Of a stretch of 64,000 nt of DNA, positions 45,229 through 57,910 are shown piece by piece. This DNA is from Sipunculus nudus. Its lineage: Eukaryota; Annelida; Sipuncula; Golfingiida; Sipunculidae. The notes under the pieces were generated by a model. That model did not search any database. It was not told where the DNA came from and worked only from the letters and a program-made list of their open reading frames with translations. Position numbers and translations under genes: made by a program. Positions within the stretch are counted from its first letter, which is position 1. Each line of letters opens with the position of its first letter. The stretch covers positions 70,466,624-70,530,623 of the forward strand of contig CM049308.1 of NCBI GenBank assembly GCA_026874595.1, written 5' to 3'.

Positions 45229-45365
45229 CTCATGCATATGGATTAAAACCTGTTTCTGTTGGTCATATTTTTCAAATTTAACTTAATTTTTCACCCATAT
45301 GTGAACCAGACCAGCACTAGCAGAAATGCAGGGCCCTCCGAGGACCATTGTCCGACCACATCTAG

Positions 45366-47265
45366 TTGTACTGGTATCTAATTTGGGCCAATTGTTGTTT
45401 GAACATGTGTGACTTCAAGTTTAAAGACAACAAGTCGGTGAAGAAGCATCCATGTCAACCTGATAATTAAGTTCTGTGTTTGTGAAGGCATATTTAAACA
45501 CCTCATAAGTTTTAGCTGTATATTTATGGGAAACCATTAATTGATTTTAAAAGGAATGATCAAAACCTTAATTGATATTGTGTTAGGACATGTTCACTGC
45601 TAAGCATGTAAAAGCTAGGTTTGTGTTTATTGGAAAATATATATTTATATACTTCATATAATTATATATTAGTCTGTTTTGTATATATTTCAGGCTCAAA
45701 TAAATAGCTACCTTTTAACTATCCCTAGGCCATAGGGAACACATATAACGTTTATATACTACAATAACAGCCATGCAGTTATTGACAGGAATTGATTTAT
45801 ACACATTGTATCATCAGACATGGAATTATTGTTCTCTGTTGCCTAGAGCAAAAACATAGATAGACAGGTTTATTGAAATGTTGTTTGAACCAAGCTGTGG
45901 GAGTTCCAGGTATCACCTGGCATACAGCATGTCACATGACCTTGGTAGTCACGTGACTTAATGGTAATCATTGTTTTGATAATTCTCCATCTGACTTGAT
46001 CCTTTATGTTACTATGGCATGCACAGCATGTGTCTCATAACATGACTTTATGCACTGTCAGATTCAAATGAAACACATCAAAACCCCTTAGGTCCTGACA
46101 AAGACACATACAAAATCAATCTGTGCTTCCCAGCCTTGGCCAGCAACATCAATATGTGTACATAATTATATTTCCTCACTGAATAAACAATGAATATATT
46201 TACATTATAACGTTTACACTTTACATAGTCTAATTAAATGATACATAGTATACATTATAAACTAATTCCATTGCACAATATTTTCTTGACACTGCATGTG
46301 CATGTTTTATAACAAATACATGACAAAGGTATTAGCTGAAACTGCAGGTCTCATTTAAATTGATTGATTGATGTTCCAAATATTGTCAAATTTCAGAGGA
46401 TATCAATATTATGTCTAATTAACAAAATGATAAAACTTAAAGGAAACAGAAAATTTAGTTTGCAAGTAATTTTTGCAAGTAAATTTTACCAGTTATACTA
46501 TTATTTATCCAGCCACACACCCATGCATTCAATCAAACAAAGATAGAAAACAAGGTCTGCCGTTTATGTCATTTATTAAAATGACTCAATAATTCAGCTG
46601 GCAGTGCCCAAATTAAATGTCAATCATTCCAGGCAGAAATGTAAGCAGAGTCCAAGATTGCCTGGGTGAGAATATTAATATGTACTAGTTAGTTATTATA
46701 ATGCATTAAAGCTTCTCAAGGGGCACTGCCAGGTAAAATCAAACACCAAGTGATACAATTATAATAATAAACATAACACATAGTGCTGGGGGGAACCAAA
46801 AAAGGCCACCGCTGGATAAATATCCAGCCCCCCCAGAACTATGACATGAACACAAATGACAGACCATCATTCACAGGAAATATGCAACTTGTTACCTGAG
46901 ATAAAAGTAAAAGCTCATTGCAGAGAATGCATAACCTTTAAAAGCTTAATAGTTTTTTGACTCCAGTCAAATGCAGGATGTCAAATGCATTATTATTACT
47001 TATATATTTTTGTGTATATATATATTTAACACTTCATTTAGGGGTCATTCTTTTCAAATTCAAAGACCATCTGTCATATTTCACATGTGTATCAGTCAAC
47101 ATTAGGTTCTTGTTCCCTATGATTATCTCCCCAAGGCAGCTATCTTGTGGTGTCTTCAGAGCTTTTTTTTGTGCGCAACTTGAATACATCCTTGGTATTG
47201 TGTCTGCCTTGCTCATTCTGGTAGTATTTCTCTGCATTCTTTGGAAAAATACAACTGAGACTGCC
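45366..47265. other. non-coding
   Basis: No gene recognised. A TTTA tetranucleotide run lies just upstream within the nested transposon (about 45021-45043). Confidence 0.45.
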
Positions 47266-47269
47266 ATAA

Positions 47270-47575
47270 TAGGTTGAAGTTTCTAAGTAATGGCTTGCTT
47301 TATCCAAAATAGAAAGGTTTCTTCTATTTCAAACTTGTTTGAGTGTGGTCAGCATGAAAGTCCATTCTAAAGAATCGAATGCTTTATCCAGGTCTATAAT
47401 GCTATTATCATACCAGAAATTTCTTTATCTTTTGTATAATCCAGCAAATCTTGAACAAACTAATATTTTTACCAATAAATCTAATTTTTATATAACCAAT
47501 CTGATTAGAGTGTATTTTTTGGATAAGAGCTTATAGAGTCTAATAGAAAGTGTGTTGGCCAAACTTCTATAATAC
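47270..47575 (-). pseudogene. LINE reverse transcriptase fragment, degenerate
   Basis: On the minus strand, 47340-47402 reads IIDLDKAFDSLEWTFM, the reverse-transcriptase motif with the first catalytic aspartate followed by K-A-F-D-S-x-E-W, typical of L1/Tx1-like LINEs. Just upstream (47440-47530), in another frame, Q-I-G-Y-I-K-x-R-F-I-G-K-N-I matches the preceding conserved RT block. At least one frameshift and several stops separate them, so the copy is dead. Sequence further downstream (47034-47267) may continue it but was not recognised. Confidence 0.65.
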
Positions 47576-50500
47576 ATATTTTAAAGTGGTATCAGTCAAC
47601 ATTTTTTTTTAAAAGTCCAGTCTCCGTTTTTATTCAATAATATGTTATGTTTATTTGATATATACTTTTATGGAGTGATAAAAAAGTATTTGCTTGATAC
47701 CCATTATCAGTTTGCATTCACTCTTACTACAGTTCAGTTGCAGGACTTACTTTTGTGGCCCAGACCTAGGCTGAGTGTTGAGAATGAATTAATGGTCTAA
47801 AAATACCACCACAGTTAACTAAATTTGCCAAGCCCCTTTACAGCTCCCCGGCCACACCCACTTGATCATCTTATGAATTATCATCAGAATTGCATAATTC
47901 TACAGTTGCTCAAATTGCTATTATATAATTTTGGATAATTTATCACTTTTCTGGGTCAGTTCATTGTTACCTCCATTACTACATATCTGTCACTGCTGTA
48001 TCAATTTTCACACATATATGGGATAGGCAGGACAGCCAGCCCATTGCTGAGTTGACAGCAGTGGCATAACGGTAGTTCAGCCAAACACAAAGACAATTTA
48101 AATTGAAATACACATATTAAATAAACAACAAATTTACACTTTTAGCAATATGAGTGCCCATATGAAGACATAAACCCACAACTTTATGGTTACAGATACT
48201 GTGACCTTTCTGCCCATGTCACCTATACCCTCTCCATGCTTAATTTTGTGAATTTTATGTAGAAACTTTTAATCACAGAAATGACATGCTCCAAAATTTA
48301 CATCAACTGATAAGAATTTGAGAATTTTCAGCAGCTGTCTATCTATAGGTAGTATTGATTGATTTTTTCTTGTTTCTATCAGTGGGAATTATACATGCTT
48401 TATGATATGTTAATGTTTACACAAGGACTAGCCTGTGACAAGGTAGCAACAGTTCGAGAACACTGAATCATTAATATGAGAAGAGTTTATAAAAAAGATA
48501 AAAGTGAACAAGTACTGTCCATTCATAAGGTACAGTATCAGGGCTGGACTTTTTTCTCTCTCTCCCCCTCCCCCCCCCCCCCATAAAAAAAAATATGAAT
48601 TTTGAAGAACAAATCTTTTTTTAGAAAAAAATTTAAAAAGACTACTTTTAATTTGAAAGCTCAGAGTACAGAGATGTACATTTTCCTTAGTTTGAATAGA
48701 ATTAAGTAGTTATTGTAAAGGAAATACAAAATATTAAAACAACAAAAAATTAGGAAATAAGTCTTTTCCTATTGCTTGGACCTTTGATCTACAATATTTG
48801 GTAAGTGGCTGATAATTGCAAAAGTTAAGCATATCTGCCTTATATATTGTTGCAAGTCCATGTATTTTGTCATGTCTTTCGTGAAATCAACCAGTTCTGT
48901 TGTCCTTTGTATGGATTCAATACTCCTTATTTAAAAGATAAAGAATACGGAATTGATCATTCCATACTCAAGTGGCACATGTTCCACTTCCATTTTATGG
49001 TTGCCATATTTACATATTTATGCACTTGACATTCAGTCAGCTGTTCAGGCAACTAGGAATAAAATACAGACTTATGATAATAATATTATTAATATTTATG
49101 GCTTAAATTCTCTTGCTGTTATGGATGTTTGACCTATCCTGTACTGAAATTGTGTCCAAAATAATAAGGAGTGCAAAGGTCTTTTTAGTTTAGCATCCTG
49201 TGGTATTGTGGTCCGATGCTCTTAACCGGTCAGGATTGACATAGAGCAGCAGGTTCCTTATGAGCTGGTACAAATCTAAGGTCTTGTCCATTTAGTGCTG
49301 TTTTATCATAAACCAATCAAGGCAAATGGTTGACCTCCAGGAAAGTGCAATGTAAAGTGACTATGACAAATGCGTGACATACAATTTTCTTTGCAGCTAC
49401 TTCAAGTCATATATGTTCACTCCAGCTGCTGAAATACTGCACATTTTAATTGTTTAATTTTTTTTTTTTTTTAATTTGTTGCTTGAATTTATACAGAATT
49501 TTGAACTAAATGAGAATGTACAGTATCGAGTTATTAATTAATAGCCATTGTGGGGTGTGGAGTGTGCACTTTGATTGGCCTGGACAATGCAAGATAGCAG
49601 CGCCAGACCTTGGGGCTGTTGCAGTATTGATTGACAGGAGTATGATGAGTATGAACACAGTATAAGAACAGCCTGCCTGGTTCATTACCTCAGGAGAAAT
49701 AACCTTTCATGGTCATATTAAATATTAGTGTGCTTATAGACTGAATGATTGACACTGCAATTGCATGGTGCCAAGTTTCTGTGAATACCTCTTCAGAGCT
49801 ACTATGAGGTTTTTCTTTTATAATATATGTAATATAGAGGAGAAAGTTCATATTTCATAATCAATGATTATTTTGGGCAAATTGATCATTCAATAATCAA
49901 TTAATAATCAGTTCAGCTATATATTCCCTTATCTGTAAAACTGAAAAATGTAACATTTTAACACTATGCATTCTGTATTTTGTATATTAATCTCACCTAA
50001 AACTGCTACTTTTCAAGCTCATACTCAAGTTAATTTCTCAGAGTGTTATGGGAGTAGGTCATAAAAATTTACTTAATGCAATTATCATAAAGGTTTAATT
50101 ATTATGGTTGATCAGTTCATTTTCTTTGGACATTCTTTTTTAAGCCTTATTGTGATTAAAGGGATAGTTGTCTTTGAGTGAGTGTTTGAAAATGAAAGAT
50201 GACTGATTATTTATTATTAATCGATTATTTTATGTTCCATCAATATATATACATTTAATAATCTGTATACAATTATACCTAAAATATTGAAATTGTAAAT
50301 TCAGTCTAACAAAGTACATCATCCTGAAGGCCAAGGTAATGACACTTATTCATTGCACAAGATTAAATTTTAATGTTGTTCACAGACTGTTTTGTACCCT
50401 TTCTCTCTTATTTCTTTGACAGAATAAGAATATTTTATCCAGACAATATGACTTCTTTGGATGTGCAGATGTAATCATTTTTTATCGCTTATGCAAAAAT

Positions 50501-51206
50501 GCAATCAATAGTGAAAGAAAACAACCAGTCATCAGTATAACTGTTGCATATGAAGAGTTGTGTATCTCTATCATTTTGGATATTGAAATTAAAGACCTGT
50601 TGAGTAAACAAGCTAATTGCTACACTGAAACAGCTTAGAGCAAAACTGAATATATATCAGTTAATACAGTACATGCATGGTGTTTCTCAGGTTGGATACT
50701 TTTGATTGTGGATTCTCTACCACATGTTCATTTGTAAACAGATGGGCAAAGTGCAGATATACTGAGCTTTTTTCTCTCCAAACTGTTTCTCTAACTTGGT
50801 ACATACATGCACTTTTGTTGACAAACAGAAAAAAAAACATGCAAGTGAATGTGATTTTTTAACATGTATGGAAAGTGAAAAATTTTTAACTACATTGACA
50901 AAACTCTGGTTAATTTGACTTGTCACCAGAACACGCAATTTCCAAAACCCTTGTTCCATCTCATTTGTCACCAGAAGTCCTTGAATGTGTTCAGTTTATT
51001 TTGTAGGCCCCCACATGTTATAAATATGTGGATATTAACAAAAAACAGCCTTTGTACTGTTGGATCTGCATTTTATGGCCTATTATAATATACAGTGCAA
51101 GGGATAATCTTTAGTTAAGGCTGTCAGATAGCTGACCTCTTGGGCAGGAGTGTGCAGACTGGATTAAGACGACCAACTTTGGTGATCTTCCATTTCTGGT
51201 AAATTA
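47576..51206. other. non-coding, AT-rich
   Basis: No gene or element boundary recognised in 3.6 kb. A pyrimidine tract with 13 Cs lies at 48570-48582. Short open frames (for example 48847-49029, 50717-50971) have no recognisable content. Confidence 0.45.
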
Positions 51207-54200
51207 CTGTAGTTGGCTTTATTTTTGCAAGGCTTAAATTTCACAATTTCTTCATTTTTAGCTCAGCTGACTGAAAGTCATCTGAGCTATAGGGATCACC
51301 TTTTGTCCGTCGTCCGTCCGGCCGTCCTGGCGTCTGTCCGTTAACAGGGCACAAATCGTAACCGCTAGAACTGGAATCTTCTTACTTGACATCCAGGGAG
51401 GTCCATGAAAAATCTCCTTGGAAACCAGAAATTAGGTCTCTGATACCCATATCCTTCGAGCTATGGGGCCCCAAAGTACCCCCCAGAAAAGTCCAAAATT
51501 TCATACAAAAACTTCAATATCTCATTAACCACTTGACTGATGGTCATGATTTTTGGCATACATATTGATCATGAGAGGTTCCATCAGTTCCTGAAGACTG
51601 GTGGCGCCACCTGTATTTTTCGATTTTTTACGAATTTTTTTCTCTATTTTTGAGACCTTTAAAAATGTGAACATCTGTTAACAAGGCACAAATCGTAATG
51701 ACTGGACTTAGAATCTTCATTCTCGACACATTGAGAGACCTATGAAAAGTCTCCATGGAAACCAGAAATTAGGTCTCTGTTACCCATATCCTTTGAGCTA
51801 TGGGGCCCCAAAGTACCCCCCCAGAAAAGTCCAAAATTTCATACAAAAACTTCAATATCTCATTAACTACTTGACTGATGGTCATGATTTTTGGCATACA
51901 TATTGATCATGAGAGGGTCCATCAGTTCCTGAAGACTGGTGGCGCCACCTGTATTTTTCGATTTTTTACGAATTTTTTTCTCTATTTTTGAGACCTTTAA
52001 AAATGTGAACATCTGTTAACAAGGCACAAATCGTAATGACTGGACTTAGAATCTTCATTCTCGACACACTGAGAGACCTATGAAAAGTCTCCATGGAAAC
52101 CAGAAATTAGGTCTCTGTTACCCATATCCTTCCAGCTATGGGGCCCCAAACTACCCCCCAGAAAAGTAAAAAATTTCATACAAAAACTTCAATATCTCAT
52201 TAACTACTTGACTGATGGTCATGATTTTTGTCATACATATTGATCATGAGATGTTCCATCACTTCCTGCAGACTGGTGGCGCCACCTGTGTCGTTTAATT
52301 TTTTACGAATTTTTTTCTCTATTTTTGAGACCTTTCAAAATGTAAACATCAGTTAACAAGGCACAAATCGTAAAGACTGGACCTAGAATCTTCATTCTTG
52401 ATACACTGAGAGACCTATGAAAAGTCTCCATGGAAACCAGAAATTAGGTCTCTGTTACCCATATTCTTCGAGCTATGGAGCCCCAAAATACCCCCAAGAA
52501 AAGTAAAAAATTTCATACAAAAACTTCAATATCTCAATAACTACATCACTGATGGTCATGATTTTTGGCATACATATTGATTATGAGATGTTCCATCAGT
52601 TCCTGCAGACTGGTGGCGCCACCTGTATTGTTTGATTTTTTACGATTTTTCCTCTATTTTTGAGACCTTTAAGGATGCTGTCATCTGTTAACTTGGCACA
52701 AATCCTAACGACTGGACCTAGAATCTTCATTCTTGACACACTGAGAGGTCCATGAAAAATATCCTTGGAAACCAGAAATTAGGTCTCTGTTACCCATATT
52801 CTTCGAGCTATGGAGCCCTAAAGTACCCCCCCAGAGTAGTCAAAAATTTCATACAAAAACTTCAATATCCCAATAACTACATCACTGATGGTCATGATTT
52901 TTGGCATACATATTGATTATGAGATGTTCCATCAGTTCCTGCAGACTAGTGGTGCCACCTATATTGTTTGATTTTTTTACCATTTCTTCCTCTATTTTTG
53001 AGACCTTTAAGGATGCTGGCATCTGTTAGCATGGCACAAATCGTAACGACTGGACCTAGAATCTTCATTCTCAATACACTGAGAGACCTATGAAAAGTCT
53101 CCATGGAAACCAGAAATTAGGTCTCTGTTACCCATATCCTTTGAGCTATGGGGCCCCAAAGTACCCCCCCCCCCCCAGAGTAGTCAAAAATTTCATACAA
53201 AAACTTCAATATCTCAATAACTACATCACTGATGGTCATGATTTTTGGCATACATATTGATTATGAGATGTTCCATGAGTTCCTGCAGATTGGTGGCGCC
53301 ACCTATATTGTTTGATTTTTTTACGATTTCTTCCTCTATTTTTGAGACCTTTAAGGATGCTGTCATCTGTTAGCATGGCACAAATCGTAACGACTGGACC
53401 TAGAATCTTCATTCTCAAAACACTGAGAGACCTATGAAAAGTCTCCATGGAAACCAGAAATTAGGTCTCTGTTACCCATATCCTTCGAGCTATGGGGCCC
53501 CAAAGTACCCCCCAGAGTAGTCAAAAATTTCATACAAAAACTTCAATATCTCAATAACTACATCACTGATGGTCATGATTTGTGGCATAACTATTGATCA
53601 AGAGGTGTTCCATCAGTTCCTGCAGACTGGTGGCACAACCTGCATTTGTTCGGGGTTTTTTTACGAATGTTTTATCTATTTTTGAGACCTTTAAAGATAT
53701 GAACATCTGTTAACAGGGCACAATTCATAAAAACTGGACCTAGAATCTTCATTCTTGACACACAGAGAGACCCATGAAAATTCTCCATGGAAACCTGAAA
53801 TTAGGTCTCTGTTACCCATATTCTTTAGGCTGTATGGCTCCAAAATACTCCCCAGAATAATGGAAAATTTGATACAAAAAGTGCAGTATCTCAATAAATA
53901 CAACACTGATGGTCATGATTTTTGGCATACATATTGATCATGAGCTGTTCCATCAGTTTCTGCAGAGAGGGTGTGCCACCTCTATTTTTTTCAAATTTTT
54001 ACAAATTTTTTTTCTCTTTTTTGAGACCTTTGAATATGTGGTTATCTATCAAGAGGGTACAAATAGCAACAACTGGACCTAGAAACTTCATTCTTGTCAT
54101 GCAAGGAAGCCCATGAAGAGTGCCTGTGGAAACTTGAAATTAGGTCTCTGTTACCCATATCCTTCAAGCTATAGGACTCTGAAGTATCCCTCAGAATAAT

Positions 54201-56361
54201 TGACAATTTGATACAAAAGCTGAAGTATCTGAACAACTAATACGGAGATCATCATGATTCTTTGCATGGATATTGACCATTAAGTGTTTTTAGCTCAGCT
54301 GACTGTAAGTCATCTGAAGTATCCCTCAGAATAATGGACAATTTGATACAAAAGCTCAAGTATCTAAACAACTATTGCAGTGATCACCATGATTCTTTGC
54401 ATGGATATTGATCATGGAATGTGTAATCAGTTTCTGCAGTATGGTGGCGCCACCTGTATTTTTTTTATTTTTACAAATTTTTTTCTCTATTTTTGAGACC
54501 TCATAAGATGCGGTCATCTGTTAACATGGCACAAATCGTAACAACTGGACCTAGAATCTTCTCTCTTGACATGCTGAGAGGCCCATGAAAAGTCTCCTTA
54601 AAAACTTGAAATTAGGTCTCTGTCACCCATAACCTCTGAGCTATGGGGCTCCGAAGTACCCCCCAGAATAATGGAAAATTTGATACAAAAGCTCAAGTAT
54701 CTGAACAATTATTATATTGATCACCATGATTCTTTGCATGGATATTGATCATGAAATGTTTCATCAGTTTCTGCATTCTGGTGGCGCCACCTCTATTTTT
54801 TCAATTTTTAGCTCAGCTGACTAAAAGTCATCTGAGCTGTAGGGATCACCTTTTGTCCGTTGTCTGTCCGGCCATCCAGGCGTCTGTCTGTTAACAGGGC
54901 ACAAATTGTAACCGCTAGACCGGGAATCTTCTTACTTGAAATCCTGGGAGGTCTATGGAAATTCTCCTTGAAAACCTGAAATTAGGTCACTGTGACCTAT
55001 ATTCTTCGAGCTATAGGGTTCTGAAGTACCCCCCACAATAATGCAAAATTTAATACAAAAGCTCAAGTATCTGAACAACTAATGCATTAATCACCATGAT
55101 TCTTTGCATGGATATTGATCATGGAGTGTTTCATCAATTTCTGGAGATTGGTGGTGCCACCTATATTTTTATTATTTTTTACGATTTATTTTTCTCTACT
55201 TTTGTGATCTTTAAACATTTGGTCATCTGTAAACAGGGCACAAATCATAATGACTGGACCTAGAATCTTCTCTCCTCACCTCCAGGGAAGCCCATAAAAG
55301 GTCTACATGGAAACCCGAAATAAGGTCCCTGTTACCCATATTCTGTAAGCTATGGGGCTCTGAAGTACCCCCCAGAATAAAGATTTGGTCATATATTAAC
55401 AGGGCACAAATCATAATGACTGGACCTAGAATCGTCTGTCCTCACCTCCAGGGAAGCCCATAAAAGGTCTACATGGAAACCCGAAATAAGGTCCCTGTTA
55501 CCCATATCCTTCATGCTCTGGGGCTCCGAAGTACTCCCCAGAATAAAGATTTGGTCATCTGTTAACAGAGCACAAATTATAATGACTTGACCTAGAATCT
55601 CCTTTCTTGATATGCTGGGAGGCCCCTGAAAAGTCTCCTTGTGCACCTGAAATAACATCTCTGTTACCCATATCCTTCATCCTATGCGGCTTTGAAATAC
55701 CCCCCAGAAAAAACATTTGGATTTGTTAACAGGGCACAAATCATAATAACTGGACCTAGAATTTTATTTTTTGACATGCTGGGAGACCCCTGAAAAGTCA
55801 TCTTGTAAACCTTGAAAATAGGTGTCTGTTACCCATATCCTTCATGCTACAGAGCTCCATAGTACCCCAATGAATATTGGATGATTTTATACAAAAGGTC
55901 AAGTTTTGAAAAAGTATTTCATTCAAATTTGACATTCAGATGATAAAATTACTTTTGTCAATGTCTTCCTGGTCAGCTGAGCGTCATGACCCCTGGGTCA
56001 CTTGTTATTGTTTAGCGAGGGTTTTATTTTTGTGATTGCACCAGAACCTGTAAAATCTAAGTCTAGCAGGATCTGTATTGATTTAAAGTTGTGAAAAAAA
56101 TCCTACAATACCTAACTAATTTCTGGTTCAGTCATTAAATTAGGACTTGTATCACAGTTGATATGTATCACAGTCTGTGTATATGGCTAATGCATGGGCT
56201 AGTATTGAAACCATGCAAAAATTATGTTGCTGATGAGGTTGTTTTCAGAAGTCAACATAGTTGATGGGGCATCTTATTCCTGAGGGTTATATATTTGGGA
56301 ATATTTAACATTCGCAAATATCACAAAATTAAAACCCTAGCAAATAAAAAGGCAACCATAG
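51207..56361. mobile_element. MITE S1, second copy, split by RC-A
   Basis: The left part 51207-51259 ('ctgtagttggcttta'...'cacaatttcttcattttt') and right part 56007-56361 together align with the intact copy 26568-26985. The right part includes 'cctacaatacctaac', 'tttctggtt' and 'catcttattcc', and ends 'aaaggcaaccatag'. The break falls after the T-run that follows 'ttctt cat' in the intact copy. Confidence 0.7.
51260..56006 (+). mobile_element. RC-A element, 4.7-kb array of ~338-bp repeats
   Basis: 5' hairpin AGCTCAGCTGACT/AGTCATCTGAGCT (51260-51288, one mismatch), then a GTCC-rich tract (51304-51332). Tandem units of 337-338 bp follow, anchored by GGTGGCGCCACC at 51600, 51938, 52275, 52612, 53292, 54443 and 54780. 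The 3' end has GTCAGCTGAGC, a GACCC/GGGTC stem and CTTGTT (56001-56006). Extra 5' hairpin starts occur inside at about 54295 (truncated) and 54809. Minus-strand or plus-strand frames of 60-90 codons in the array are repeat artefacts. Confidence 0.75.
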
Positions 56362-57090
56362 CACCCTACAATGACAAAAATGAAGTAAGTCTCTTAACCA
56401 ATGTATAATTTGTATCAGTCTAGAATTGGATGTTGATAAATATGGATATATTTGCATAAGTGGATAGTTTTATATATGGGTAAATATATTTGGGAAGCTT
56501 AGGGTAATCAAAAGAAAGTTCAGGAACAAGAATATGATATGTATTACAGTCCATTTAGAGTATGAATGCTGTTTGTGAGGCTTCAAGGTAGGATTAATTA
56601 TGATGAATGACATAACAGGTAGTTCAGTCTGGCTAAGATTTAACTGATTAGGTTTGGTTCAACAAGATTATATATATATATATACTCCATGCTGTTTAAC
56701 CTGGCAGAAAATAAGCAGATTAAGGTAGGTTCAACAAGATAAACACACCAGTTAATCTACAAAACCTGCCCCATGTGGTATAAATCCATGCAGGTGTTTA
56801 ATTAAAGAACTGTGCCAGGAAGGGATTGTCATTAACTGTATTGTGTGTGTACAGCAGAATTACAAGTGTTCCTATCAAGGGTTCCTTATGGCCTAATCCT
56901 GCAAAAATGTGGGTTCAGAATTCTCTGAGACAGATTTTGCCTGTGGCCCAGTGATCATAAAAAGTCTAATATATACTGGAGTTATTATGTGACAAGGGGG
57001 TTGTGTTTTCACCTTTGTCTGAACTGTTCAAAGAGCCAACCAGTGATCAATTATATCAAAAGATCATATATACATGGAACTGGAAAGAAA

Positions 57091-57094
<4 letters not shown>
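56362..57094. other. non-coding
   Basis: AT-rich, with a short TA run near 56668-56683. No gene recognised. Confidence 0.45.

Positions 57095-57155
<61 letters not shown>
57095..57155. repeat. TA dinucleotide microsatellite
   Basis: About 30 uninterrupted TA units. Confidence 0.9.
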
Positions 57156-57159
<4 letters not shown>

Positions 57160-57315
57160 TACAAGTAGTATCTGTTAAATCTGGTATAACCTGTCACCTA
57201 TGATTTCAGAGTATATGTAATGACCAGTTATGATGATATTAATTAAGAAACATAAAAATAATTATTTCTAATTATGAGTTATGTTGTTATGAAAACTTGG
57301 CAACCCAATGTGCAG

Positions 57316-57530
57316 TAGTTGATTCAGGATCTCGTGAGCTTACTTTGCCTGCACCCTAAAAAGTTAAAAACAAAATCAGAAAGTGTGTGAGGGTGGATGG
57401 GTGGGGGGTGGGGGGGGGGGGGGGGGTAGCCTTCAAAATTTGAGCAAAAACACTGTACAAAAAAAAAATAATTATAGGCAGGGGTGTGGAGGGTGTTAAA
57501 ACCCTCTTGTTCCCTGGATCAACCCTAGTT
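57316..57530. mobile_element. possible hAT-like MITE remnant with G-tract
   Basis: A 'gttgattcaggatct' start, a 17-G tract (57410-57426), and a 'ccctggatcaaccctag' end resemble the GGATCCAGG-type element at 61-240. The match is weak. Confidence 0.3.
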
Positions 57531-57910
57531 GTGCCAATTTACAGTTGTGGGTTCTTAATTTCTTGAAATTTCTAACTCACAAAATCTCCTGAATTGAAAT
57601 TTACCAAAAATCTACTAAAGAATTCAGAATCTTCAACATTTTAATGTTCTAAGGTGCCCTTAACTGCAGAGAATCAAGAACCTCCTGTAAATTCATACTG
57701 ATATTGACATAAATACAGCATTACCACTGAATGAATTAATATCTTTGGAGTAGCTTTTCAGCAGATTTGCCACTACAAAAGGCCCTGCATAGTGAATAGA
57801 CATTACACATAAGGTCTTGACTTGTTTATTTTCTCCTGAACCTGGTGAATTGGCTTACCCTGTGACCAATTGGGCTCTTGATATTTTGTATTTCATTGTT
57901 TGTTTAACAG

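Larger units (their letters stand above)
42091..45365 (+). mobile_element. RC-E Helitron-like element, interrupted
   Basis: The 5' end forms a perfect 17-bp stem, TAGGGCCCCGCTTGACA (42092-42108) with its inverse at 42124-42140, followed by a GTCC microsatellite. Four ~145-bp repeats follow ('actcaacaacaacatactgc', 'cacagggatgattggtacct') at 42195-42720. The 3' end has AGGGCCCT, a GGAC/GTCC stem and ACATCTAG (CTAG 45362-45365) before T. The interval 42786-45228 is a nested DNA transposon. Confidence 0.65.

Noticed and set aside
57003-57203. 66-codon frame
   Set aside because: It is an Ile-Tyr run from the TA microsatellite.
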